From Zeugodacus cucurbitae (lineage: Eukaryota > Arthropoda > Insecta > Diptera > Tephritidae), in the NCBI RefSeq assembly GCF_028554725.1, contig NC_071671.1:65776001-65840000 (forward strand): DNA of 64,000 bases, given 5' to 3'. The position numbers were made by a program, and so were the translations under genes. This document shows positions 26,461 through 39,000 of the stretch, piece after piece. Below the pieces are notes generated by a model. It did not search any database. It saw only the letters and a list, made by a program, of their open reading frames with translations, and was not told where the DNA came from. Each line of letters opens with the position of its first letter. Positions within the stretch are counted from its first letter, which is position 1.

Positions 26461-27209
26461 TATGCATATATTATAAAGTGAAGGATTCAGATGGAATTCA
26501 ATATTGAGTAAAAGGGAAAATGGCATGGTTGTAACCCATTTTTTTACTCAACACGTGTCATCAGGGTATCAAGAAAATATTATATACCGAATTTCATTGA
26601 ATAGTGAGTTAACACACGTTTAGTAATTTTCAACCTAATCTTTGTATGGGAGGTGGGCGTGGTTATTATTCGATTTCTTTCATTTTTGGACTGTATTAAG
26701 AAGTGGCTAAGAGAAACGACTGCAGAAAGTTTATATGTTTATATTTTTTGTTGTGCGAGATATATACAAAAAACCTATTTAAGGGCGGGGCAACGCCCAC
26801 CTCCACAAAAAATACATCTAAATTTGGCCTTTCTAGAACGATCCGGTGTACCAAATTTTACTTTTATAACTTTATTTATGGCTTAGTTATGACACTTTAT
26901 GTGTTTTCAGTTTTCGCCATTTTGTTGGCCAGGCAGTGGTCCGATTTTGCCCATTTTCGAAAGCCTCTCACAGTCCCAAGAAGCATGTGTGCCAAGTTTC
27001 GTCAAGATATCTCAATTTTTACTCAAGTTACAGCGTCCACAGATGGACAGACGGACGGGCGGACAGACATCTGGATTTCAAATCTACTCGTTACCCTGAT
27101 AACTTTGGTATATATGACTCTATATCTAATCTTTTAGATTTAGGTATTACAAAAAACCGTTATGTGAACAAAACTATTATACTCTCTTAGCAACCTTGTT
27201 GCGAGAAAA
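26461..27209 (-). mobile_element. Non-coding dispersed repeat, copy C (inverted, truncated)
   Basis: Reverse orientation relative to copies A and B. Its outer end on the right reads ACTCTCTTAGCAACCTTGTT then GCGAG, the same hairpin-forming end. The left part stops near ATATATTATAAAGTGAAGG, so the inner 3' third of the family is missing, and about 150 bp are deleted near 26600. Open frames of up to 144 codons inside it are by-products of the repeat sequence and share no homology with known proteins. Confidence 0.8.
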
Positions 27210-29189
27210 ACAATTAACAAAACATAGAACAAAATTGCCAAAAATAGGACGAGCATTTCAGAATTGGTGATACATTTAAACCTAATGAAACTCATTATCT
27301 CACCGCCTTAATATGACATCTCAACATCCTAATTGTCTCTCATGTATTCAAGCTATATAAAGACCTCAAACATAACGAGTGACGAATCGAAGATATAAAC
27401 CTCAGGTTTCACATAAATATTATGCAACGTGTATGAGATGACTATTAGGTTGATCTAAATATGAACCTATGTAGACATATCCCATTTGCTATATCAATGA
27501 TTTGGACCGAACCAAATGATCTTGTAAGTAATCAAGTGACAAAAGCTAGTTTAACTTAGTCCCAACACTACACAGTATCCAAACTTCGGTCTTCGGTCAA
27601 AACAGATCCATACTACATAGTGCTGAACTGCCTCTGACAAAGCCTCCAAATCAGAATCCTGATTACTGATGGATTTGGAGGATTGATCCGGAACTTTGGA
27701 AAAATGGAGATGATTTTTTTTTTTTCAATCATATATTATTGTTTAGTGGTCTTGGTACATTCAGCATGAGTTATATGAGTTTTCATGTGACAAAAAAGTT
27801 AACATTTTGTTAACCAGTGTTATTTCATCATTTGATTTTTAAAATTAAAATTAATATTTATTTTAAAAATTGGAAAAAGAAAAAAATACGAAATAATCGT
27901 CTTTCTTGTTTGAAATAGTTAAAATATTTTATTGTTATCATATGCAACTCCATTTCAGACTCCACCTGCATTGTTGTTACCAACAACACGACAGTTGTTA
28001 AACACCTAATCAGTTAAGCACCGCCCGATTCTGTGCTCGTTTTTAATTTTTTCATAGCAATTCTGCAGCTCAAATGATATATCATATTTTGTTGTTGTTG
28101 CAGACTTCATACTTTATTATTTGTTGTTGTTGCTTTTTGAAGGGCAATTCGCCATTGTCGTCACAACACGTCAAGGTGGTTTCGCTCTTGCGTTGTGGCG
28201 CGCAGAATTTCTGATAATAATATTACACTAGCACTAGAACTAAGGGCTAACAGCCAGCCACCAACAGTAAGCGAGTGCCAAAAGCCACTAAGCTAGTCGA
28301 AATGCAACACACAGCGATCGATGAACAATCAGTCAACCAGTCAACCGGTCAGCTAGACTGCCATTCAGCCGTCACCAAAAGAACGCTGTTGCACTTGTTA
28401 TTCACGATCGGCGCAACGACTGAACGGTAGTTAACGCTTGGCTGCAGCAGCTACTTTGTCTGCTTTAGTTCGCAATATGTGCGCGAAACTTCAAAGCATT
28501 CGTCAACATATTCGAAAAATATTCAAAAGCTGCAGAGTTGCATTGGCAGCGGAGAGCCGGTAAAGCACAGTACGGCACGGCGGAAGGTGTCGATATCGAT
28601 CGGTTGGTTAGTCAGATGCTCAGTCGTTCGCTTGCTCGCTATTATTGGCATTTAGCACATGTTGAGCCAAAATCAACGCAGCTGCTGCACGATACTGTTG
28701 GTATTGTTGTTGTTATTTTCATATTGCTAGCCATGCAGCAAAAGGCGGTGGTTGATCTGCCCAACAGGCTCTAAATGCCAAATGCCATTAATGCGCTAAC
28801 CGGCATTGTTGTTGCTGTTGTTGGCTTGTTCGCCGAATACTTCTCTTATGCATTTTTCAGTATTTAAATTGAAAATTCCCAATTTGCAATAGTCACAGTT
28901 GCGCTTAATTTGCACCTCTCTGCACTTCAAGCATAAATGGGCGAAAATAAAAACATTACAAAACAACAACAACGATGCAAACGACTGCAGCAAGCGCAGC
29001 AACATAAAGCGCAATGCCAACAACAACAATGTGAGTAATATAAGCACGGCAACCATGTCGACTGGTCAACTTGTCGACCAACAAGGTATGCACAACACAT
29101 AGACAGATAGCGCAGGCGCAACAACTTGCAACAAAACCAAGTAAGCCATAGAAAATGGTTAAACAAAGAGTTTCCAAATCGACTTTTCT

Positions 29190-29275
29190 TAGACGGTAAT
29201 ACGAGATTATTATATACCGAATTTGATTGATATCGGTTAAATAACTTGTGAGTTTCAAAATATCATCTATAGCTG
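29190..29275 (-). mobile_element. Probable short fragment of the dispersed repeat
   Basis: The reverse complement includes CCGATATCAATCAAATTCGG followed by TATATAATAATCTCGTATT, which resembles CCGATTTCAATGAAATTCGG followed by TATATAATATTTTCTTGAC of copies A and B. It is short and diverged, hence uncertain. Confidence 0.4.
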
Positions 29276-31799
29276 GCAATTACTTCGTCTATAATTTGTA
29301 ATGTATCCATTTGGAGGTTATCTTTTAACCCGATAGTCGAAGATTATGAAATCAATTCATTTTGACATCCTATTCATGTTGATGCATCACTTACTCTTCA
29401 GCAACATGTTGCCAGAGTTCAAATTCATTAAATTATTTTATTAAACAACGGTGAAATTAATATAGCGAAAGCTTTTCACTTTTGGTTTATTGGGTTATAA
29501 ATTAGGTATCATTGTGCGCGCTCTGATCATTCCAACTTCACACATTTCCATATGGTTCCACTAATATGTCTGTATAGATTTATATATCTAACTATGAATC
29601 CATATACGTATGTATACTAGTCTCTGTAGCTCAAAGGATGTGTGGAGCTGCTAAGTGGTTGCGATGTGATCAACAAATTTGAACTATCAACACATTGCAA
29701 CATTCATACATCCAAAGCAATATTCACACATGTATAGCAACATTTGTAATAAGCAGCGATAGTAGCTGTAGTAGCAAAGGAGCATCTCAGAGCGCAGCGA
29801 TCGATATTTCGTACATCCAAATCCAAAGCGCATCGTTTATCTTTGCAACGCTTTATATACAACATACATGATATATGTATGTAAAGAACTTGGCTCATCA
29901 ACCAGCTAACATTGATTAGCAGTAAGTTTATAGCAGCCGCTGCAGACGCAGACGTTGCCGAGGTGAGCATGGAAGGTAGCGGCAATAAGCTAATAAGTTG
30001 ATTGTTCGCTTTGCTGTCGGCTTGGAGCCGGTTGTTGTGGTTGTTGTCGCTAGTTCATTTGCTGCTCGGAAATTTTCATGCTGTTGCTTGAGCGAAGAGC
30101 TGGTGTTGCAAATTATTATTTTTTTTTTGCATAGTACTTGTCTCGCTGCATGGAAATTGAAATAGCGATAATGATTTATATTTCAAATCAATTGATTTAA
30201 TGGTTTTAAGCAGAAAAAATGCAAATTTTGTAGTCGAGAATATGTGTGATATGAAATGTGTTATTGTTTTTGATAGGAATTCATCATACACACCTTGTTT
30301 TTTAGTTGATTGTTAATTAGATTGAATTTTTTGTGCTGCTAACAAATTAATTCTTGACATACTTGCAATTTTTTATTACAATGTTAGTGGTGATTAAAAA
30401 TTAATTTTATTTTGGAATTTTGGCAAAAAAAAAAAAAAGAATGGTGAATAATTGCATTTAGTGCAAAATCTTGACTACAAATAAACTTAAAAGGAATTTT
30501 AATTATTAATTAATTACGTTGTTAATATTTTTCTGCTCTTGTACTTTGTTTGGTACACAGAAATCCACAAACAAATCAATTTTAATGCTTAGAAAAATAA
30601 GTTTGCTCAATAGAAGCAACTTTAATAATACAAATAAAATGGAAAAGAAGCTTTGGTCTGATTATGTAGTTTAAAAACAGAGTACTGAAAACACATAATC
30701 TTTTAAAATAATATCAAGGAATAAAAGGCACTTCACAAGAAAAAGTAATGCAATGTCTTCTTCCCTGCTCATATACGCTATCAGCCATTTGGATAGATAT
30801 CCGACAAAACATAATCCCACTTCGGAGAACTAACCTACAAAGATTGTTTTAACGACTCTAGAGACGCGCTGCAGATTGAGATATCATAAACAATAAAGAC
30901 TTTTTTTAATAGAAAAACGAATTTCGGGCCCTCATATGTACGTTTCTCCTTAACCTATTTCCCAATTTCTATCCATTATTCTCCAAATAAGTCTTATAAT
31001 TGTTGGATCGGATGTTTTCATCCGTTTCATTCGATATATTTCAAACGAATCCTCAGTTTTGATATGAGAAATCCAAGTGAGTTTTGTTTATTGTGAAGAT
31101 ATTTCAAGAAATATTTCTGCAATTTCAAGTTTCCAGGTTATCAATGCTAGGGTTAGTATTTTCAATTAATATTGACTACGATCTTAGATCATCCAACCCC
31201 TCCTATCATCATAATGATTGACTCTAAAGCAAATAAAAGATAAAGGTTGACCTGGCGGTATTATTATATTAAATTATTGGCTTAATTATGAAGGCATTTA
31301 GATTTTCAGAGAAAAAAATTGCAACAAATTCTGTCACTTTTATAAATATTGATGCCCCTTGTTAATTAGAAAGAGTTTAATGATTATTTAACCCCCAAAT
31401 ATTCAATAAAGTCATTAAGATATAGAAGTATGTACTAAAATAATTCGTAATTCAAAATTCCATGCATGCATATGATGATTGACGAGAGAAGAGAAACAGT
31501 GCGCGTGACATTATACAACATAAGTCCAACTAGTTAGTATCGAGCGGGACACATTTAGCATGTTGTAAGCAAGCATTATTTAGACAGCGTCTGTGCTGAG
31601 TTCAATGTACGCTAAATGAATTTGGCACAAGTTCTTGAAATATGAAGCAACTAATAATAAGCAACAGACAGACTTCGCAAAAGAGTCGACGGCGAGTAGA
31701 AGGCAAACTCATTAAGCGCCGTTGCTTGTGACGCGGTTCCCCTATTTCAATGGGTAAATATCATAACTAAATATTGCAATGGAAATAAATTCTTCAAGT

Positions 31800-31990
31800 A
31801 TTAAGTTGTGATACCGAAACCGATTACTGATCCCGAAACACCGATTTCAAATTTTAAAACAAATTTTATAATTATTTATTTATATTTTGATATGTATACA
31901 AAAAATTTAGTTCAAAATTTTCGGGATCCCGAAATTGTTAATACTCAATCCCGAAATTTCGGGATCCCGAAAGTTCAATCACAAATAAAG
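31800..31990. repeat. Cluster of TTCGGGATCCCGAA palindromes
   Basis: Two full TTCGGGATCCCGAA palindromes (31915-31970 region) and several half-sites (ATCCCGAA, CCGAAACC) occur in under 200 bp. The same motif forms the core of the minisatellite at 35884-39480 and of the scattered copies to about 39840, roughly 4-8 kb away. Function unknown; shared origin with that array is an inference. Confidence 0.7.
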
Positions 31991-32882
31991 CACACTCGTT
32001 AAATTGTCTCTTACAAACACAAATGCAAAGAGTGCTAGAATGTCACTCATAACTCATTAATGCTTTACCAATCCAACACAACAACGACAGCAACAATAGC
32101 AAAACAACGTGCTGCAGACCATTGACCGTTCGCACTCGTTGACGACGCTTGTTGATGATGATGCGGCTGCGCGACAATCTAAAATTGTTGGCAATTTATG
32201 CAAAAATCACGTTTGAATTCGATTATGTGAGGCAAATGCCATGTTATTTCATGTAAAAAGAATGCAACAAATTGTGGCAAACAAAATAATTTGCGTTAAA
32301 GTGTAATAAGAAATATGCATTTCGCTATAGTGACGCTTGAGCTCCGCACAGAGTTTATAACGCATGTTGCTTGTCGCCTCATAGCTGTGGCCCGTTGTTG
32401 TTGCATGTAGAATCAATGCTAAATGGTGTACATAACAACAACACTGCACTCGACTTGTCGCAGTGGGTTGCAAATGTTGATCGATCGTTTGTTGGAATCT
32501 ATGCGACCTCAGTGCGCCTGGTGCGCTATGCGGACACAAAATCGCGCTCCTTCCCCCTCTCTTCCTGTTTATCCACAGTCTTCAGTTTTCCTCTAGCACT
32601 CACTTGGGTAGTGTCGTTCGATTTGTTTGCCATTCTAAGTGCTTCATTTGTTTTGTTGCAAGAAGTGTTCTCTTGCGCGTGTTTCATGTAAGCGCTTCTC
32701 GGTCTGAGCGTGTCTATGACTGTGTGTGTGTGTGTGTACTGGGACTTAATGTGTTTTCATGTTGCACCAAATGATTGCAATCAATTTAATAATCACTTTA
32801 TGCCATTTGTTCTTAACTGCCTCTTCCTTTTCTTCTCAATATTTATTTTATTTAATTTTCCACATTTCTCTTCTCTTTGCAG

Positions 32883-33187
32883 TCTCGTGACATCGCATCG
32901 GACGATGATATACGCGATTGTGATTCGATCGATGGTGATCATCATGTAATTCGTGCAAAAGGCTTAAATGTCGCAACATTGAAACGCCAACACAGCAACA
33001 GCAATAACAGCAGCAACAACAAAAATAGAAATATACATAGCAATCATAAAAATAACAACAACAACAACAGCTCTAGTGCATTTGTTGGTGATATGAGTTT
33101 TGTTGGCAACGCCAGCAGTGTTAGAGTCGGTGTTGGCAGTGGCATGGGTGTGCGTAGTCCCGATCATCACGCTGATCTACAAATGAG
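32883..33187 (+). CDS. retn: retn coding exon 2 (acidic and Asn/Ser-rich)
   Basis: Acceptor TTTGCAG precedes TCT (Ser) at 32883. The exon reads SRDIASDDDIRDCDSIDGD, then HHVIRAKGLNVATLKRQHS, then an Asn/Ser tract (N and S codons at about 33000-33080), and ends ...LQM plus two bases at an AG|GTAAAT donor. It covers about residues 27-127 of the predicted product. The acidic D/E-rich block and the GLNVATLKR motif match my memory of Drosophila Retained, while the Asn-rich tract is low-complexity and expected to vary. Splicing into exon 3 completes a Ser codon. Confidence 0.93.
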
Positions 33188-33293
33188 GTAAATTAATTAA
33201 GTGCGAATTCTAGCAGTTTTTATCCCTTTGTCTTTACTTAGTTTTGAATATAACATGATTTTCGTTTCTCCCGCTTTGTTGTTGTATTTGCAG
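33188..33293 (+). other. retn: retn intron 2 (106 bp)
   Basis: GTAAAT donor and TATTTGCAG acceptor, with an in-frame stop straight after the donor. The short length is typical of fly introns. Confidence 0.9.
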
Positions 33294-33444
33294 TCATCAT
33301 CACCAATTTCCGACAAATCATCCGCTAAATGCGCTCGGTAATTTCATGGGCATTGGCGGTCTACATGGCATTCCAAATCTACAACACAACGATGTGCTGG
33401 AGAAGTTAAAGATGCAAGTTCGTGATATGAAAGTGGGTCTAATG
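33294..33444 (+). CDS. retn: retn coding exon 3 (His-rich to coiled segment)
   Basis: After the split Ser codon the exon reads HHHQFPTNHPLNALGNFMGI, then GGLHGIPNLQHNDVLEKLK, then MQVRDMKVGLM, and ends ATG|GTGAGT in phase 0. It covers about residues 128-178. LEKLKMQVRDMKVGLM is likely to form a short amphipathic helix. The segment is nearly identical to Drosophila Retained as I recall it, supporting orthology rather than mere ARID-family membership. Confidence 0.93.
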
Positions 33445-33838
33445 GTGAGTGTGGTCTGAACATATATTGATAAATTTAATAGGTCAAATGTCGTAGATGA
33501 ACCTGTGTCTTTGTGATCCAAGACATTTGCTAAAGAAGAACTGTTTCCGATACAAAAAGATCTTGTTAGGGTACCTTTCGCTTGGAATACTTGATATAAG
33601 AAGGAGGTTTTAAAGCCTTGTGAATTACTTTTTACCGTTTTAAAGACACGAATAAATTTTTCCGCTATATATAGAGTCTAGACCCCCGAAGAACATGTAG
33701 TTCTTTCTAGAGATACCATTTTAATCAAAATTAGGAATTCTTCTGACCGCTTTTTCCAAATATCCAATTTGCTTAAAACCCCCACACAAATATTATTACA
33801 TATTATATTATATTGACTCTCTTCCTTCCATTTCGCAG
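33445..33838 (+). other. retn: retn intron 3 (394 bp)
   Basis: GTGAGT donor at 33445 and TTTCGCAG acceptor ending at 33838. AT-rich with no other feature seen. Confidence 0.88.
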
Positions 33839-34277
33839 GAACAAGATTACGCAGCTGCTGCGCATGCGGCTGCCTTTGGGCAAAATCTATTACCCACCAG
33901 CTTGAATCCCGCATTCTCAATGCCGCCCACGTCGATGGCTCAGTTCGAGCATCGCGCACAGAGCCTCGCTGCACAAGCGGGCGGTGGCGGCGGCGGCAAT
34001 GGTGGTGGTGGTGGTGGTGGCGGTGTTATTGGTATCAATGCTGGCGTTGCCAATGGTAATTCACAAAATTCACAACACACCGGTGGCAATAATAATGTGG
34101 GCGTGAGCGGCGCGTCATGTTTGACGAATGGTGGCACCGGTTTGCTTGGCGGTGGCGCTAACGGCAGTGGCGGCGGCGGGCCGAGTATGGGCGGTAGTGG
34201 TGGTGGTGTTGGCGGTGGTAGCAGTGGTAACGGAGGTTTCTCATTCACCTCACCAACGGCGCCGAGCTCCAAGGATG
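33839..34277 (+). CDS. retn: retn coding exon 4 (Ala/Gly-rich linker)
   Basis: The exon starts EQDYAAAAHAAAFGQNLLPT, then has a PAFSMPPTSMAQFEHRAQSL segment and a long Gly-rich region (from about residue 226) with runs of six to eight glycines encoded by mixed GGT/GGC codons. It ends FSFTSPTAPSSKD plus one base at GATG|GTAAGT. It covers about residues 179-324. The EQDYAAAAHAAAFG block is conserved in the family; the Gly linker is low-complexity and expected to differ in length among flies and individuals. The opposite strand is open and reads Pro-rich, a compositional shadow. Confidence 0.93.
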
Positions 34278-34396
34278 GTAAGTAGGGGTTTTAAAGATTT
34301 TTTTTGTTAAATTTTGTGTAAAAAATAAAGAAATTCCAAGATTTTTATTATTCCCCATTTTTTAAATGTTATTTTTATTTTTTCAATTGATTCTAG
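34278..34396 (+). other. retn: retn intron 4 (119 bp)
   Basis: GTAAGT donor at 34278 and TGATTCTAG acceptor ending at 34396, separating phase-1 and phase-2 coding ends that combine into a Val codon. Confidence 0.9.
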
Positions 34397-34497
34397 TCAA
34401 CCCTGCATCGAATTCTTCCACATCCAGCGAAGCTTCCAATTCTTCGCAGCAAAATAATGCCTGGAGCTTCGAAGAGCAATACAAGCAAGTTCGACAG
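34397..34497 (+). CDS. retn: retn coding exon 5 (start of extended ARID)
   Basis: After the split Val codon the exon reads NPASNSSTSSEASNSSQQN, then NAWSFEEQYKQVRQ, and ends CAG|GTGAGT in phase 0. It covers about residues 325-358. W(S/T)(F/Y)EEQ(Y/F)KQ directly precedes the LYE(I/L) start of the ARID in ARID3-type proteins and belongs to their extended ARID. The intron that follows is 15.6 kb and contains both the LINE and the candidate internal first exon. Confidence 0.94.
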
Positions 34498-36034
34498 GTG
34501 AGTTTTTTTTTTTAATAAATAAGAGCATAGCATAAAAATTAAGTATAATCGAAGTAATCTAAAAGTTCCAAGAATAAAGCCACGAACTCTATACTCTGAT
34601 AGAAAGGTTGAGATTTTTGCAAAATAAGAGATTCAAAAAGTTAAATTCGGTCTGTTTTGCTGTATCAGTTGGATAAAACAATCCGAAAGTAATTTTAGGA
34701 ATGTTGCTGAGGTGACATAAGTCGATCTATTTCAGTTACAGCGGTCCGACTGTCCTTATAATGAATCTCTCTTCTTTCTATCTCGAAAATTAGGATTGTA
34801 TTATAGATTATAGGATAGGATAACCTCTATACCGCTATATATATTTTTAATAAATTTTTTGTCAAATATTATTTTATTTCTTATTGGTGGAGAGGGTTCT
34901 CTGTAGGAAATATCCTAAAACTAAATTCCAATTAAGAAACCTCCGTTTTTGCCTTTTATTTTCCCAATCTTCAATCACATAATAGACGATATGATGGTAG
35001 GTTACTTCGCCTGTCGTTCGTATTTAAGGTTAAAAATCTGAATATATCTTAAATTTTCTTTCATATTCACCAATTCAAAATTATTCCAAGAATTATAAGG
35101 TAAAATGCAAATTATTTGCACCTTCTAAAGCAGCTGCTGTCCACTTGCCGTGAACCGTGCAAAATTGCACAGTAGCTTACAACCTTCGGCACAATAAGAA
35201 CAGATTATGTGAAAGGATAATGGCAAAGGTGAAACCGTTGCTAACTACAACTACTATGTATACTAGATACTAGCGCTTGCACTAATACCACCGACCACAG
35301 CGATATAGACGAAAAAGACTAACCGAACTATGTGTAACCGATAATCCACTTAATCCACCTACAAGAACATGAACCACACACACACACAAACACATAAATA
35401 TAAAGGTATAGTTGAACAATGCCGATAGAGTACAAAAGTGCAACCAAATAAAATACTAACTAATAACTTAAGACCAAATAGCGGCTAACTAAAATGAAAT
35501 GAATTTGAGGAAAACATAGAGAGAGAGGCTGTCAATATATACAGACATGTGCAAATATATGTTTGTATGTATCTAATAGTGTCCAAAAACTGGTTAGTTG
35601 CTCGTATCTCGTAATTCATCGCACTTTAGTATCTTGTATTAGGCTTACGAAGTACGAAAATGCACGAAATGAATGTTGGCGCGGGAGATTTCATATGTGT
35701 AGGCTTCTCAGACATACATACATATGTATATAGATACTAGAGGTTGCTCTGTGTAACGAATTTGTGTTTATGGCAAATAAAATATACCATTCGGGCGCAA
35801 CGGTAATCGCACGAACTAACAAACAAATGAACTAAAAGACAATGCCGTGAGCTACAAATTAACCTCTAACGGCAACAACACATGATTAGTAGTTGGGTTA
35901 GTGGAGTTTAAGAAATGCAGTGAGTTAAGATTTCGGGATCCCGAGAGTGATTCATTTGGTTAGTGCAGATGAAGAAAACGAATGAATTCAGATTTCAGGA
36001 TCTCGAGAATTATTAGTTTGGTTCGTGGAGATTA

Positions 36035-39000
36035 TATATATATATTTGGCGTAGGAACCGCTTTAAGCGATTATAGCCGAATCCACCAGAGCGCGCCACT
36101 CATTCCTCCTTTTTGCTTTTTGGCGCCAATTGGAAACACCAAGTGAAGCCAGGTCACTTTGCACTTGGTCTTTCCACCGGAGTGGAGGTCGTCCTCTTCC
36201 GCGGCTTCCTCCAGCGGGTACTGCATCGAATACTTTCAGAGCTGGAGTGTTTTCTTCCATCCGTACAACATGACCTAGCCAGCGTAGCCGCTGTCTTTTT
36301 ATTCGCTGAACTATGTCAATGTCGTCGTATAAATCGTACAGCTCATCGTTCCATCGCCTGCGGTATTCGCCGTTGCCAATGTTTAGAGGACCAAAAATCT
36401 TGCGCAAAACCTTTCTCTCGAAAACCCCAAGAGTCGTCTCATCGGATGTTGTCATCGTCCACGCTTCAGCGCCATACATCAGGACGGGAATAATGAGCGA
36501 CTTATAGAGTTTGATTTTGGTTCGTCGAGAGAGGACTTTACTTTTCAATTGCCTACTCAGTCCAAAGTAGCACCTGTTGGCAAGAGTGATTCTGCGTTGG
36601 ATTTCAAGGCTGACATTGTTGGTGTTGTTAATGCTGGTTCCCAGATAAACGAAATTATCTACAACTTCAAAGTTATGACTGTCAACAGTGACGTGGGAGC
36701 CAAGACGCGAATGCGCCGACTGTTTGTTTGATGACAGGAGATATTTCGTCTTGTCCTCATTCACCACCAGACCCATACGCTTCGCTTCTTTATCTAGTCT
36801 GGAAAACGCAGAACAAACGGCGCGGTTGTTGCTTCCGATGATATCAATATCATCGGCATACGCCAGGAGCTGTACACTCTTGTAGAAGATTGTACCCTCT
36901 CTATTTAGTTCTGCAGCTCGTATTATTTTTTCCAGCAATAGATTGAAGAAGTCGCACGATAGTGAGTCACCCTGTCTGAAGCCTCGTTTGGTATCGAACG
37001 GCTCGGAGAGGTCCTTCCCGATCCTGACGGAGCTTTTGGTGTTGCTCAACGTCAGCTTACATAGCCGTATTAGTTTTGCAGGGATACCAAATTCAGACAT
37101 CGCGGCATAAAGGCAGCTCCTTTTCGTGCTATCGAAGGCAGCTTTAAAATCGATAAAAAGATGGTGAGTATCGATTCTTCTCTCTCGGGTCTTTTCCAAG
37201 ATTTGGCGCATGGTGAATATCTGGTCCATTGTGGATTTTCCAGGTCTAAAGCCACACTGATAAGGTCCAATCAGTTCGTTGACGGTGGGCTTTAGTCTTT
37301 CACACAATACGCTCGACAAAACCTTATATGCGATATTGAGGAGACTTATACCACGGTAGTTGGCGCAGATTGTGGGGTCTCCCTTCTTATGGATTGGGCA
37401 GAGCACACTAAGATTCCAATCGTCAGGCATGCTTTCTTCCGACCATATTCTACAAAGAAGCTGATGCATGCACCTTATCAGTTCTTCGCCGCCGTATTTG
37501 AATAGCTCGGCCGGTAATCCATCGGCCCCCGCCGCTTTGTTGTTCTTCAAGCGGGTAATTGCTATTCGAATTTCTTCATGGTCGGGTATTGGAACATCTA
37601 TTCCATCGTCATCGATTGGGGAATCGGGTTCGCCATCTCCTGGTGTTGTACTTTCACTGCCATTGAGCAGGTCGGAGAAGTGTTCCCTCCATAATCCCAG
37701 TGTGCTCTGGACATCCGCTACCAGATTACCTTCTCGGTCCCTACATGATAATGCTCCGGTCTTGAAACCTTCTGTTAATCGCCTCATCTTTTCATAAAAT
37801 TTTCGAGCATTACCCATGTCGGCCAGCTTTTCAAGCTTTTCATACTCACGCATTTCGGCCTCTTTCTTTTTACGTCTGCAAATGCGTCTCGCTTCCCTCT
37901 TCAGTTCTCGATATCTATCCCACCCCGAACGTGTTGTGGTCGATCGCAACGTTGCGAGGTAGGCAGTCTGTTTTCTCTCCACTGCGGAACGACAATTCTC
38001 ATCGTACCAACTGGTTTTTTGGCGTTGCCGTAGACCAATTGTTTCGGCTGCAGCGGTATGCAATGAGTTTGAGATGCCGTTCCACAGCTCCCTTATATCG
38101 AGATGCTGATGAGTGCTCTCAGAGAGCAGGAGTGCAAGTCGAGTAGAAAATCGTTCGGCTGTCGGTTGTGATTGCAGCTTTTCGACGGCGAACCTTCCTT
38201 GTGTTTGTTGACGGGCGTTCTTTGCTGCACAGAGGCGAGTGCGTATCTTTGCTGCTACTAGATAATGGTCCGAGTCAATGTTTGGTCCTCGGAGCGTACG
38301 CACGTCTAAAACACTGGAGACATGTCTTCCGTCTATCACAACGTGATCGATTTGGTTGCGCGTGTTTCGATCAGGGGACAGCCACGTTGCTTGATGAATT
38401 TTTTTATGCTGGAATCTGGTACTACAGACAACCATATTTCGGGCCCCAGCGAAGTCGATCAGCCTCAGGCCGTTTGGCGATGTTTCGTCATGGAGGCTGA
38501 ATTTTCCGACTGTTGTGCCAAAGACACCTTCTTTACCCACCCTGGCGTTAAAATCGCCAAGCACGATTTTGACATCGTGGCGGGGGCAGCGCTCATAGGT
38601 GCGTTCTAGGCGCTCATAGAAAGCGTCTTTGGTCACATCGTCCTTCTCTTCCGTTGGGGCGTGGGCGCAAATCAGCGATATGTTGAAGAACCTCGCTTTT
38701 ATGCGGATTGTGGCTAGACGTTCATCCACCGGGGTGAATGCCAGGACTCGGCGACGGAGTCTCTCTCCCACCACAAATCCAACACCAAATTTGCGCTCCT
38801 TTATATGGCCGCTGTAGTAGATGTCACAAGGACCCACCTTCTTCCGTCCTTGTCCCGTCCATCGCACTTCTTGGACGGCGGTGATGTCAGCCTTTAGTTG
38901 TATGAGGACATCAACCAGCTGGGCAGAGGCACCTTCCCAATTAAGAGTCCGGACATTCCAGGTGCATGCCCTCAAATCATGATCCTTAGTACGTTTGCAG

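Larger units (their letters stand above)
9794..32882 (+). other. retn: retn intron 1 (~23.1 kb)
   Basis: The intron runs from a GTAAGT donor at 9794 to a TTTGCAG acceptor ending at 32882. It holds most of the window's dispersed repeats: an RTE remnant, an RNase H remnant, three long copies of a non-coding repeat and a small RTE stub, described separately. Other stretches are AT-rich DNA in which I see no exon. GC-richer islands at about 17390-17770 and 28140-29060 are enhancer-like in composition. A candidate alternative first exon lies at 18781-18825. Sequence at 9895-10440 looks like decayed repeat DNA I cannot assign. Confidence 0.75.

Noticed and set aside
26653..27190. Frames of 77-144 codons
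   Set aside because: They fall inside dispersed repeat copy C; equivalent frames are broken in copies A and B.
28899..29102. Asn-rich frame with an ATG...CAAG|GTATGC end that could be an exon
   Set aside because: The ATG-initiated part would end in phase 1, which does not fit the phase-0 acceptors downstream, and the Asn run derives from CAACAA repeats.
33940..34272. Pro-rich 110-codon frame on the minus strand
   Set aside because: Shadow of the Gly-rich retn exon (GGN read backwards gives Pro codons).
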